Assembly (NCBI GenBank): GCA_036874045.1
Contig: CM072335.1
Coordinates: forward strand, 4,174,001 to 4,238,000
Direction: 5' to 3'
DNA: 64,000 bases
From: Cymodocea nodosa
Lineage: Eukaryota; Streptophyta; Magnoliopsida; Alismatales; Cymodoceaceae
The translations under genes were made by a program, and so were the position numbers. The stretch's first letter is position 1. Each line of letters opens with the position of its first letter. The notes below the pieces were generated by a model. It was not told the origin of the DNA. It ran no database searches and saw only the letters and a program-made list of their open reading frames with translations. Below, piece by piece: positions 41,301-47,154 of this stretch.

Positions 41301-44300
41301 CTCTGTTAGTGTTTTATTCTCCATTAGATTATATAATTTTTGTGAGGGAAGTTTTCTATGTGGTTATGTTTATTATGTGGGATAATTGCAATAGGATCTC
41401 ACTACCCGTGTGTATGTCTTTGGTGAAGTGAATCCCTAGTTTTCCATCTCACAATTTTAAATCTCCTCTATCTCTAGGCATTCAATTTGCAGCCTTTCAA
41501 AATGATTAGATAAATTATAATGAAACACTCTGTTCAATTACAGGGTCAATAAGCACAACCAATGTCATAGGTAATAATAAGGAATGCTCAACATAATTCT
41601 GTTTGCTGTTCATACCTTTTATCACCAGACATTCTGATTTGTCCCGAGATACTAAATGGCTTAGGAAATGTTGGTTGAAGTTTGCACATAAGAGAAGTTT
41701 CCTTGTTGGAATACCAAAAAGAAAAACTTAGTAGAATATTGCACTAGTATTTTGTTCCTGGTTGTTGACTAGCGAAGACAATGGTGGTTGGATACTAAAG
41801 TTGCCTGAAAATAATGAAATTGCTGATGTTATATGTGATAATATAAACATCCACCAACTTGTGCTTGGACAATATAAAAAAATATGACTTCCATCAATAT
41901 GACCAACATCTTCAGATATGATGTGAAATTTTGCCTGATGTTTGGTCAAAACAATATAATGCAGATATCATTTCAACTTTTAATTCCACTTACATGAGCT
42001 AACCTTAGATTCCTTTCTATATGTATTGTTGATTTTATTTTATACCATGGCATGCTATTAATCATTTTTATGCTGAAACATGATCACGGGTTTCCTGTGA
42101 GGTGAAGATAAGTGATACTATTATTGCTTGTCCTCTAATTCTATTCATTGCTATTGCCGTATCTTTAACATGTTTTATTGCTTGTGGACAGACACACTTT
42201 CATTTTGACAAATTCAGAGAAAACACAAATTTGGACAAGCATTGAGGATCTTCTGGTAGATAATCAAGTTGAAGTAAGTTCCAAAAATTTTCATTTTTAT
42301 TAAATCACTACCTGCATTTCTGTGAAATGGTGTCATATTAAAAGTTGCATTATACATTTATTCTATTCATAATATTTTCGTTGGTTTCTTGATTTTTTTA
42401 ACTTTCTTCTACTATCTTACTCAATGATGTCTCTATGTTTTTCTACAAATGGAAATAGTTCTAAGATTTTTTTGGGAAATGAAATTTTGTTACTAAACAA
42501 AAATGTTTCTACTTGCATCTGTTCATTATTACTTTCTGCATAGCAATCTTACATTCTCCTCTAACATGACTTGGAACATATGTTTAGGTGAGAGAGCATG
42601 CTGCAGGGATTCTTGCCAGCCTGATGATGGGTGGAGATGAAAATATAGCTAGCAGTTTCCGAGTTCGAGCATATGCAGAAGCAGTATCCCTTCACAAGAA
42701 ACAAATGCAAAGGTCATTTTTTGCTCAGTATCCCTAATCCACCAATTTCAGGACAACCTTTTTTTTGTTTGCACAGGACATAGATGCTCAGGCGTTAGTA
42801 TGAATAAGGATGAGAACTGCATGATTTTTATTTTTATCGATGTTTTAATACTCGTATAAAGGCTACCATTGATGATGTTGTCATCTTTTTTGAAAATGCC
42901 CATACATCCATGCCATTGTCATTTTTCTTATTGATAATGCTGAAAAATGACTAAGTGCCTATCACCACAGGAATGGCAGATCAGGACAATCTGTAGCATG
43001 TATACATGGAACAGTTCTTGCTTTGTCTGCCTCTGTACTTTCAGTACCATATGACATGCCAAGGTACATTCACCAATTTTAGTGTATCTTTGTATTATGA
43101 TTTATGAACATGTGATGGAGGGTGAGTCTTGGATTTCCTGGCACAAAGATAAGTTTGTTGAATTGTGACCATGATTTGATTCTTAGAAACAATCTTTAAG
43201 GTTGCCAAGTTGCATGAAATTATACTTTGGAACCAATCTTTAGAGAATTTCAAAGATCACCGCCACTAGAATTTAAAAAAATGTTTAAATTTATATAATT
43301 TAACGGAAAATTTATTTATGGATGGAAATTAGTGAAAGAATAGGATTTATGTGGCTGATCCTGCATAGTGAGTTTAAGACATTAGTTGTATAAGGTATGG
43401 TGCTATGATGGTTCTTGTTAAAAAATAAACCACCACCCTGATGGGGTAAAAAAAGAGGGTAAATGACAGAAAAAGAAGTAAAAATTTAAAATAAATAAAT
43501 AATGTAATTTTCTCATAGACTAATTCAATCATGTGCCCAATGCCGTTCAGATACAATAATCTTAGGTAAATGTCTGTTTCCCACGTAAAATAATGCCATT
43601 CCTATTTCATCAAACGGACTGTATCACTGCATGGAAAGTCATAAGCTTTTGATGTTGCTAACCTTCCAAAAGTGATGGAACAAACTATGCAAATTCATGA
43701 TGCTGGTTTGTTTAGGGAAATGGTGCCATTGATGCAGTAATAGAGCATGCCAGAAATAAGCATTCCTGGGATCCTTCCGATGAAAAGCATAAGGAGACTA
43801 TTTGATTCTCCATCACTCACCTATTTGCTTTCATGAACTTAGTATGCACTCTGTTCTTGTAATTTCTTTTGTACTAATTAATTTTCCTCTCCTAATTGGT
43901 ATATTCTTTAGTCTCATAAGGATATGATCAAACCACCTAAGCCAATTTTCTTCTTTTATCTTCAATAAGTGTACCTCCTACTTTATTCCTAATAAAATTG
44001 GTTTTTAGTTTATCCCTTATAATATTATCATTCATATATTTAAGTATGTGTATTGCCATGGCACTAGTTTTTTGCATATTCTAATGCTTTATGACCTAAC
44101 ATTCTAAATTATAAACTATAGATGGGTGAATGACAGTTTTATAAAATTTTCTTTTTAATTTTAAGGATATACTCTTACTACATGATACTTCATAAGCATT
44201 TTTCCACTTTATCCATCCTTCTTTAGTTTTATAAATAACATCTTCTATAATTTCACCATTGCTATTTATTATAGATCCTAAATATTTAAAAGTTTTGCTT

Positions 44301-46961
44301 TTATAGATCTATGGCTAAGTATATACCTTCATCGTTATTCCTATTTTCGTTGGATCTATATTTTATATATTTAGTTTTTGCCCTACTTAATCTAAATTAT
44401 TTAGACTTTAACACGTCTCTCTGTAACTTAAGCATCGACAAATAGCATATATTAGGGTATTTCTTTTTCAATTTACTTGGCTAAGACAAATTGATAAGGA
44501 CTTAAGGAAGACTCTTAGTGTAAACCTATATTTATTGAAAATTCTCTAGTTTTTCTTTCTGTAGTTTTAACATTGGTAACTTCTCCGTCATACATGTCAT
44601 TTATAATATCAATAAATCCTATTATTATTCCTTTTCTTTCTAAAAACTAGGTATCCTATTATAAATTTTTTCTAAATCAATGAAAATCATATAAAGGTCA
44701 TTTTTCTTAACTCAAAATTTTTTTACTAATTGTTTAAGTAAATAAATAATATAATTTCCATTTTTGATCTAACTAATATAAATTTAAATTAATTTTCTAT
44801 AATTTTAGTTACATGTTTTAATATTTGCTCAATTGTCCTTTTTTATAATTTCATAGTATAACTTTAATAACAAATGAAATTACATGTCTTTGTTAAAAAT
44901 AGGCATTAAAAAACTCTTTCTCCAATCATCTGCCATCTTTGTCTTTAAAATTATATTAAAAAGTTTAGCTAATCATTTAATCCCTACATCCATACACTTT
45001 CACACTTCAATAGGAATACACTTCCACACTTCTTTTAGAGACATTTGGGAAATACTAAAACCGTTCATTTTTATGGGCCTGCCAAAATTGAAGGGTACTT
45101 ATTGTTGATCGTCTCTTTTTTGTTGATTTATGACAGTAATGTCACAATTTTTTCCCACATTCTGTGCTGGAGCATCATCGATTCTGTCAAAACTCCATCA
45201 CCGATCTTGGTTGTTGCCTTGTCCAGTGCTTTTGTCTTGGCCCTCCATTGAAGTGACCCTCTTCACATCTCCACCTAATTTCATTTGGAGAGATGTCATA
45301 CATTGTCTCTGACTGTTGCTGCCTCCAGGTCTAGATTTTTGTGGTCCTTTCTTTGTCGGATGAGGATGCCACTTAATCTGTGGTAACATGTTTAACATGT
45401 GGTAACCACTTATACAGTCCCACCCACAGACTGTCCATGTGGATGTCTTGTGATCCCATACCTTCCAGGTCATCATTTCTTTCCCAATAAAACCAAATCC
45501 TTCACTCCATTTATTCATCCTTCCCAAGAGAATTCATCAAGCACTTCACACCAAGTTCATTCCTGAGATTCCACGTATTCACTTGTCCATCAGGGACTTA
45601 GATAACATGTTTTATAGAGGTGGGAGCAGAGAGGGATGGAGTACCATAATCTAATTCCAAGAGAGAGACCAGTATTTTTTTGGAGGGGGGACCAGTAAAG
45701 AGTTGGCCATTTACTTTTTCAACACTAGTGGTCACTGGAAGTTCTGATGTGATAGCTGAGATGTTTAGCTTGAAGCTGGCAGGCATTATGACAGTAGGAC
45801 AACAATCTTTATTGTCAACAATCCGATCCTTTATGTGTATCAATGCCTATGGTGGTTGATTATCACTGCACGATATTGTGATGAGGGATCATTGCCATCC
45901 TGCAGTCTCCAGAAACAACTTAATATCTTTACAAAAAGTATGGATGTTGGGAATGTGAATCTTTTTTAATAAATTGAACATGACTGATAATACTCTAACA
46001 AGTGTAAGAGATACAGTATGTTTAGTCTTCAAAGTTCAAACTAATAAACATTATTCTCTAAGTTCAACAACAAAGAGGAGGTTGGATGAATAAGCAGGAT
46101 TTGGGCTGAGATTAGTCATCTGAACCATACTCAAGAACTGCTTGCCAGCTGGTAGTCACTTCATTTTGAGCGTTGATGCTCCTCAAATGCTGTTTACGAT
46201 TAATCAATCATTTTCTCTAAAAAAACTGACAAGAATTGGCAAGTAATTCTTGCCAGCTGGTAGGCCTGACTTGGTCACATAAAAACTTGCAAGAAATTCT
46301 TGCTAACATAGCTGTTAGCCGTCCCACCCTGGGTTTTGATTCTTAACATTATGTTACGAATCTGCCAAATCTCTAATCTCTGATGGATGCTCTACCTATT
46401 TGAAAGAACGAACAATCACTTGGACCGTCACCTTCTTTGCATTTTGGTTTTTACTTGTTTGTTGTAGGGGAGGGTGGGAGGGGTGTAATTCTGAGGTCAA
46501 CTAGAGCCGAGTTACTCATTTCAGAGCATTCATATTATAAGCAAGATTCCTTTCTTTCATTTGTTAATGTTTACCGTCTGTGTTTGATCATATCAAAAAA
46601 ATGATCTAGTCAAAAAATGTAAATGTTTTTGCTTGTTTCTATCACTGTAGTTGGCTTCCAGACCATGTAACCTTGCTGGCGAGGTTCATCAGCGAACCAT
46701 CACCTGTAAAATCTACAGTAACAAAGTCTGTCGCAGAGTTCCGACGAAGTCATGCAGATACGTGGACCATCCAGAAAGACATGTTCACAGAAGATCAGCT
46801 TGAGGTGAGACCCTGCAAAAAAAACACACTTTTCGCCATCAAGAAACTCATTTCTCCGTATTATTGTGCTTGATGCCATGTCTTGCAAATTCTGATACAT
46901 CTATACTGGACACATGCAGGTTCTGGCGGATACATCATCTTCAACATCATACTTTGCTTGA
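8321..46961 (+). CDS. PA200: Proteasome activator PA200 (BLM10/PSME4), 3' part of gene
   Basis: PA200 is a large HEAT-repeat solenoid that caps the 20S proteasome and opens its gate. Exons placed: 8321-8489, 8596-8639, 8743-8785, 8873-9018, 9277-9371, 9541-10436, 25696-25968, 26044-26139, 38956-39134, 42192-42273, 42588-42712, 42971-43063, 46651-46804, 46920-46961. All joins keep frame and every intron is GT-AG. They encode 811 codons plus TGA, roughly 45% of the usual ~1,800 residues, so the N-terminal half lies upstream. Family landmarks: ILKRWPS (first exon), [89 protein letters not shown], and the terminal SYFA. The last residues enter the 20S alpha-ring pocket as the HbYX motif; here the tail reads Tyr-Phe-Ala. 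The first base (8321) completes a codon from an unseen exon. All visible exons are open, so the gene looks functional. Confidence 0.93.
10735..11095. repeat. 180-bp tandem duplication
   Basis: The block ending in TAGCATCAATATCACT (10852) recurs as TAGCATCAATATCATT (11032), exactly 180 bp later. Matching segments include a catgaattt..catgcattc run and GAATTTGTTATTG. The copies are diverged with small indels. No element termini were recognised. Confidence 0.7.
11096..11999. other. Intron sequence, no gene recognised
   Basis: The plus strand at 11150-11520 has a broken coding-like stretch ([19 protein letters not shown]) that I do not recognise. A ~30-bp unit (GCATCCTTGATATC plus AGCA and ATCATGCAT) occurs twice at 11583-11648. 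TA-rich runs lie at 11912-11965. Confidence 0.4.
12000..12530 (-). pseudogene. Gypsy (Ty3) reverse transcriptase fragment
   Basis: On the minus strand IPPDELQG, then [29 protein letters not shown] and [13 protein letters not shown] match Gypsy RT (YHQIRI.EDDIPKTAFRTHEGHYEF). Further on, VEYLRHDIS and a MGY.RKFIKNY stretch match the linker and start of RNase H (VEYLGHxIS, GYYRKFIKNYG). Stops and a frameshift fall where the F-DDI catalytic box should be. It is a dead relic of about 530 bp. Confidence 0.85.
12560..13130 (-). mobile_element. Copia 3' end: RNase H remnant, PPT and part of LTR
   Basis: Minus-strand reading from 13.1 to 12.74 kb gives Copia RNase H with stops: [17 protein letters not shown], then [17 protein letters not shown] and [14 protein letters not shown]. 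Directly after comes a PPT-like CTCCAACCTAAATAAGAG, then TGTGAGTT at 12708, the likely 3' LTR start. The far LTR edge is not clear. Confidence 0.7.
13131..13399. other. Intron sequence with a short direct repeat
   Basis: CATGTAATCGTCATG followed by a TTTGTT-rich tail occurs at about 13320-13350 and again at 13435-13465, 115 bp apart. No domain recognised. This may hold the 3' end or target duplication of the LINE to its right. Confidence 0.4.
13780..14307 (-). pseudogene. LINE endonuclease domain (APE/EEP fold)
   Basis: A 175-codon open stretch starting near [12 protein letters not shown]. It has the N of NCRGLGN, an E (VVEPF) at the metal-binding position, and GDFNV, the DxN pair of the catalytic core. 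The frame ends after the NGSQFT motif at a TAG; homology continues past that stop ([17 protein letters not shown]). Function in LINEs: nicks target DNA to prime reverse transcription. Here only a relic. Confidence 0.85.
14812..15013 (+). repeat. Left arm of 200-bp inverted repeat (LINE ORF1 zinc-knuckle segment)
   Basis: This arm, read on the plus strand, matches the minus strand of 16152-16355 at roughly 90% identity over the full length. Both encode [15 protein letters not shown] 1.14-kb spacer separates the arms. Confidence 0.9.
15018..15994 (+). mobile_element. Copia-type LTR, plus orientation, with degenerate PBS
   Basis: Starts TGTTAGGGCG, ends CTTTTTCA. U3 carries short repeats; then TTAGTATATAAACC (TATA-like, ~15808), then GTGGACGTAGG and a TGAACCACGTAAATTCTGTG tract (~15890-15930), a stretch I associate with the end of plant Copia LTRs. 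Right after, TTGTGTCATAGTG resembles a decayed PBS (TTGGTATCAGAGC), then a leader to ACAACAATGG. GAAT occurs on both outer sides (15014-15017 and 15995-15998), so a solo LTR with a 4-bp duplication is the alternative. Confidence 0.65.
15240..15590 (+). repeat. 51-bp tandem repeats in LTR U3
   Basis: CTTAAGTAGATGTTCGGA-like units start at 15241, 15292 and 15343 (51-bp steps), with more diverged CTTAAGTGAGTTTTCGG units near 15440 and 15538, at about twice that spacing. Each unit is followed by TATCCGAAAG, so TTCGGA and its complement alternate along the array. Confidence 0.75.
16044..17050 (-). pseudogene. LINE ORF1 (DUF4283 plus zinc knuckle), broken
   Basis: Minus strand. 17040-16690: [17 protein letters not shown], then [17 protein letters not shown] and [18 protein letters not shown], the first half of the DUF4283 RNA-binding domain. 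16647-16390: [44 protein letters not shown], its second half. The zinc knuckle follows at 16345-16304: [14 protein letters not shown], with Tyr in place of the last Cys. The linker then runs to 16044, where the LINE sequence stops against the LTR leader. Same family as the copy at 13400-15013. In a live element ORF1 would coat LINE RNA. Confidence 0.85.
16152..16355 (-). repeat. Right arm of 200-bp inverted repeat
   Basis: Partner of 14812-15013. Here the sequence is contiguous with the rest of LINE ORF1 on both sides, so this arm keeps the original orientation and the left one is the flipped copy. Confidence 0.9.
17051..17164 (-). repeat. 3' LTR of the Copia element, truncated (114 bp)
   Basis: Begins after the PPT with TGTTAGAGAATGATAG. 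It matches the 5' LTR down to AACAAGCTAT, then changes abruptly to LINE ORF1 sequence at 17050. About 30 bp of the LTR end is missing. Confidence 0.85.
17165..17393 (-). pseudogene. Copia RNase H C-terminus and PPT
   Basis: [20 protein letters not shown], then [18 protein letters not shown] and [12 protein letters not shown]. The conserved RTKHIE-type segment is deleted. Ends in CTCCAACTTGATGGAGAG (PPT) directly before the 3' LTR. Confidence 0.88.
18045..18299 (-). pseudogene. Copia reverse transcriptase fragment
   Basis: [52 protein letters not shown], then [12 protein letters not shown]. The catalytic YVDD has lost one Asp (YVDI), so it is inactive in addition to the flanking stops. Confidence 0.9.
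18893..19156 (-). pseudogene. Copia integrase C-terminal domain
   Basis: [35 protein letters not shown] and NVSLNPT match the Copia integrase C-terminus (KCVFLGYSxTQKGYRCY.P...YxSxDVTF). The frame then shifts. Confidence 0.88.
19180..19435. other. Foreign segment replacing the Copia integrase core
   Basis: Between the pre-integrase and integrase C-terminal parts lie only ~280 bp, against the ~600 expected, and they encode no DDE motif. The segment contains AAGAGGAGGGGTGAATTAAG, a tract resembling the ends of large Copia LTRs (compare 5995-6010). I read it as a deletion filled by LTR-derived sequence. Confidence 0.5.
19440..19863 (-). pseudogene. Copia protease end and GAG-pre-integrase domain
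   Basis: [35 protein letters not shown], then, after a stop, [11 protein letters not shown] and [14 protein letters not shown]. The first part is the C-terminal half of the Copia protease region and the last the His-Cys region before integrase. The catalytic DSG lies upstream near 19.9 kb in decayed sequence. Confidence 0.8.
20126..20734 (-). pseudogene. Copia gag with CCHC zinc knuckle
   Basis: 20734-20348 reads [17 protein letters not shown], then [16 protein letters not shown] and [15 protein letters not shown], typical of the UBN2-type gag domain. An intact knuckle [14 protein letters not shown] lies at about 20166-20126 in another frame, so at least one frameshift separates them. Gag forms the capsid and the knuckle packages RNA. 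Confidence 0.85.
21378..21523 (-). repeat. 5' LTR of the Copia element (146 bp)
   Basis: Starts TGTTAGAGAATGATAG on the minus strand and ends CTCTTCA, followed directly by the PBS ACTTGGTATCAGAGC. The match to 17051-17164 defines it as an LTR. Confidence 0.88.
21524..21720 (-). pseudogene. Second Copia RT fragment (YVDDILVT)
   Basis: Directly outside the 5' LTR the minus strand reads [16 protein letters not shown], the catalytic box of another Copia lineage, preceded by decayed FKTFNKVIK-like sequence. The nearly complete Copia therefore probably inserted into an older Copia. Confidence 0.75.
21981..22271 (-). other. Open frame with 21-residue coiled-coil repeats, unknown
   Basis: A 96-codon open frame. 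[21 protein letters not shown] is followed by the related [21 protein letters not shown], then [13 protein letters not shown]: two clear 21-residue units and a partial third, rich in Glu and Lys with a heptad-like hydrophobic pattern. I recognise no family. It lies antisense in a PA200 intron among transposon relics, so a transposon accessory protein fragment is possible. A second minus-strand open frame (22275-22481) lies just upstream. Confidence 0.4.
22500..24980. other. AT-rich intron sequence without recognised genes
   Basis: No conserved domain on either strand. It includes a perfect 16-bp inverted repeat (23501-23516 and 23540-23555). AT content is very high throughout. Confidence 0.5.
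23501..23555. repeat. Perfect 16-bp inverted repeat with 23-nt loop
   Basis: TAAGTTTATGTTGGAA on the left is the exact reverse complement of TTCCAACATAAACTTA on the right. It could fold as a hairpin; no flanking element was recognised. Confidence 0.75.
25010..25330. repeat. Degenerate GAGTGG-rich minisatellite-like stretch
   Basis: GAGTGGATG or GCGAGTGG cores recur every ~25-50 bp, interspersed with GCAATTG and GATTG words (25020-25290). No regular period; identity is low. More GC-rich than its surroundings. Confidence 0.5.
26262..26860 (-). mobile_element. Copia 3' end (RNase H, PPT, LTR), decayed
   Basis: 26.83-26.50 kb, minus strand, is strongly decayed Copia RNase H with the usual region before the PPT. 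CTTAATTGGGAG then precedes TATGAATGC near 26448, the probable LTR, which runs to about 26262. The other end is cut by the LINE that starts near 26.88 kb. Confidence 0.6.
26880..28640 (-). mobile_element. 5'-truncated L1-type LINE: RT end, zf-RVT, RNase H
   Basis: Minus strand: 28545-28320, [20 protein letters not shown] and KINFLWGSS (end of RT); 28165-27770, zf-RVT ([43 protein letters not shown]); 27358-26941, RNase H-like domain ([43 protein letters not shown]). Endonuclease and ORF1 are absent, as in typical 5'-truncated copies. Each domain is interrupted by frameshifts. Confidence 0.85.
28800..33430 (-). mobile_element. Near full-length L1-type LINE, decayed
   Basis: Minus strand, in order: ORF1 DUF4283 region 33300-32940 ([53 protein letters not shown]); endonuclease around 32155-31970 ([21 protein letters not shown]); RT 31235-30894 ([56 protein letters not shown]); zf-RVT 29786-29399 ([28 protein letters not shown]); RNase H 29176-28829 ([32 protein letters not shown]). 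The domain set is complete, ~4.6 kb, but with many stops and frameshifts. Confidence 0.88.
33490..33630 (-). mobile_element. Copia element, part separated by the short LTR element
   Basis: Decayed pol sequence that appears to continue at 35155 across the LTR element at 33636-35149: both flanks resemble the RT/RNase H junction of a Copia on the minus strand. The element at 33636 therefore inserted into this copy. Confidence 0.5.
33636..35149 (+). mobile_element. Short non-autonomous LTR retrotransposon (TRIM-like), 1.5 kb
   Basis: LTRs 33636-33787 and 34994-35148 start TGTTAGA and share AATAAT.TATTAGG, TATAAATAGAAGT and CACTTCCACTATTT. After the 5' LTR, TGATATTAAAGC matches the initiator-Met PBS TGGTATCAGAGC at 9 of 12 positions; before the 3' LTR, CTCCAACTGAAGGGAGAA is a good PPT. 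CCCTT flanks it on both sides (33631-33635 and 35150-35154). The ~1.2-kb interior encodes no gag or pol; it contains a purine tract at 34358-34510. At 1.5 kb it is larger than a classical TRIM. Mobilisation would need proteins from another element. Confidence 0.85.
34358..34510 (+). repeat. Purine (A/G) tract inside the short LTR element
   Basis: About 150 nt, almost entirely A and G in irregular AAAAGAGAGAAAGG-like words. Too irregular for a simple microsatellite. Confidence 0.8.
35155..38130 (-). mobile_element. Copia element, gag to RT, decayed
   Basis: Minus strand. 35561-35358 is RT ([41 protein letters not shown]). Around 36.6-36.4 kb is the integrase C-terminus ([19 protein letters not shown]). 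Gag-type sequence extends to about 38.1 kb. All frames are broken. It is the host of the short LTR element on its right-hand (3') side. Confidence 0.75.
38150..38600 (-). pseudogene. Double CCHC zinc-knuckle fragment
   Basis: Minus strand, 38561-38457: [14 protein letters not shown], then CWRCRGLGH, an in-frame TGA, and QATKAC, two CCHC knuckles about 20 residues apart. This double-knuckle arrangement is common in plant DUF4283/LINE ORF1-like proteins. No DUF4283 part was recognised beside it. Confidence 0.65.
39400..40110 (+). mobile_element. RTE-clade LINE reverse transcriptase fragment
   Basis: Plus strand: [20 protein letters not shown] and ALERKVP match RTE reverse transcriptase (FIDLEKAYDRVPRxxLWWVLExK); [10 protein letters not shown] is the catalytic box with Val for Ala; then [22 protein letters not shown] and [10 protein letters not shown] match the segment that follows (DEDVxHRIKAGWxKWRxATGVLCD). 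Several stops and deletions. Distinct from the L1-type LINEs elsewhere in the window. Confidence 0.85.
40030..40230 (-). mobile_element. LTR fragment related to the short LTR element
   Basis: Minus strand: a PPT-like CTCCAACCTAAAGGGGAG, then within 12 bases AATAATGTATTAGGGTTT and TTTTAGTTTTACATT. The same words occur in order in the LTR at 33636 (AATAATGTATTAGGGTTTAG, TTTAGTCTTACATT). It looks like the start of a 3' LTR of a related element in opposite orientation. Confidence 0.6.
40596..40890. repeat. 300-nt pyrimidine (C/T) tract
   Basis: Almost pure C/T, with internal CTTTATTTCTTCTCTTTTTT-type direct repeats around 40796-40850. Its complement resembles the purine tract at 34358-34510. The 97-codon Phe/Ser-rich frame across it is a composition artefact. 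Confidence 0.85.
43900..45030 (-). mobile_element. RTE-clade LINE fragment, minus orientation
   Basis: Minus strand from 45.03 kb: [20 protein letters not shown] and [14 protein letters not shown] match the RTE region before the RT core (KLFNxIL...MPDEWRKSxLVPIYKN). Then [15 protein letters not shown] and [17 protein letters not shown] around 44.70-44.55 kb (RT core). The 3' part continues in decayed form to about 43.9 kb. Same clade as the plus-strand fragment at 39.4 kb. Confidence 0.8.
45050..45850 (-). other. Coding-like block, unrecognised
   Basis: Two minus-strand frames, 45843-45598 (81 codons, [20 protein letters not shown]) and 45527-45198 (109 codons, [20 protein letters not shown]), joined by readable sequence with stops ([14 protein letters not shown]). 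The composition looks protein-like. I do not know the family. It lies just outside the RTE coding part on its 5' side, so a retroelement origin is possible. Confidence 0.4.
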
Positions 46962-47154
46962 TTTCATGCCTTGCAAGTGTCCGTATATAAATAGCTTCTC
47001 TTATTGTATACAAATCCTGCCTTCTCATAATATATATATGAAAACACTAAAATAAATGCCAAAACGAATTGCAGGTATTATTTTGTATATTTATTATGAC
47101 TTTTTTTCCTTTGATACCTTCGTTGCTGAGTGCTCTCCACCGTTTAAAACCCTA
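46962..47154. other. 193-bp gap between convergent PA200 and MYB80 stop codons
   Basis: PA200 ends at 46961 and MYB80, on the other strand, ends at 47155. An AATAAA-type word (AAAATAAATG) lies at ~47050 on the plus strand. Typical plant 3' UTRs exceed 150 bp, so the two transcripts probably overlap at their ends. Confidence 0.8.

Larger units (their letters stand above)
39135..42191 (+). other. PA200 intron, 3,057 bp
   Basis: Donor TACAG|GTATAA, acceptor GGACAG|ACACAC, phase 2. It holds an RTE fragment, an LTR fragment and a pyrimidine tract (listed). 41.1-42.19 kb shows nothing recognisable apart from a short minus-strand frame (41728-41949). Confidence 0.85.
43064..46650 (+). other. PA200 intron, 3,587 bp
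   Basis: Donor CCAAG|GTACAT, acceptor CACTGTAG|TTGG, phase 2. Contains an RTE relic and an unidentified minus-strand coding-like block. 45.9-46.6 kb has GCCAGCTGGTAG twice, at about 46145 and 46252. Confidence 0.85.
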
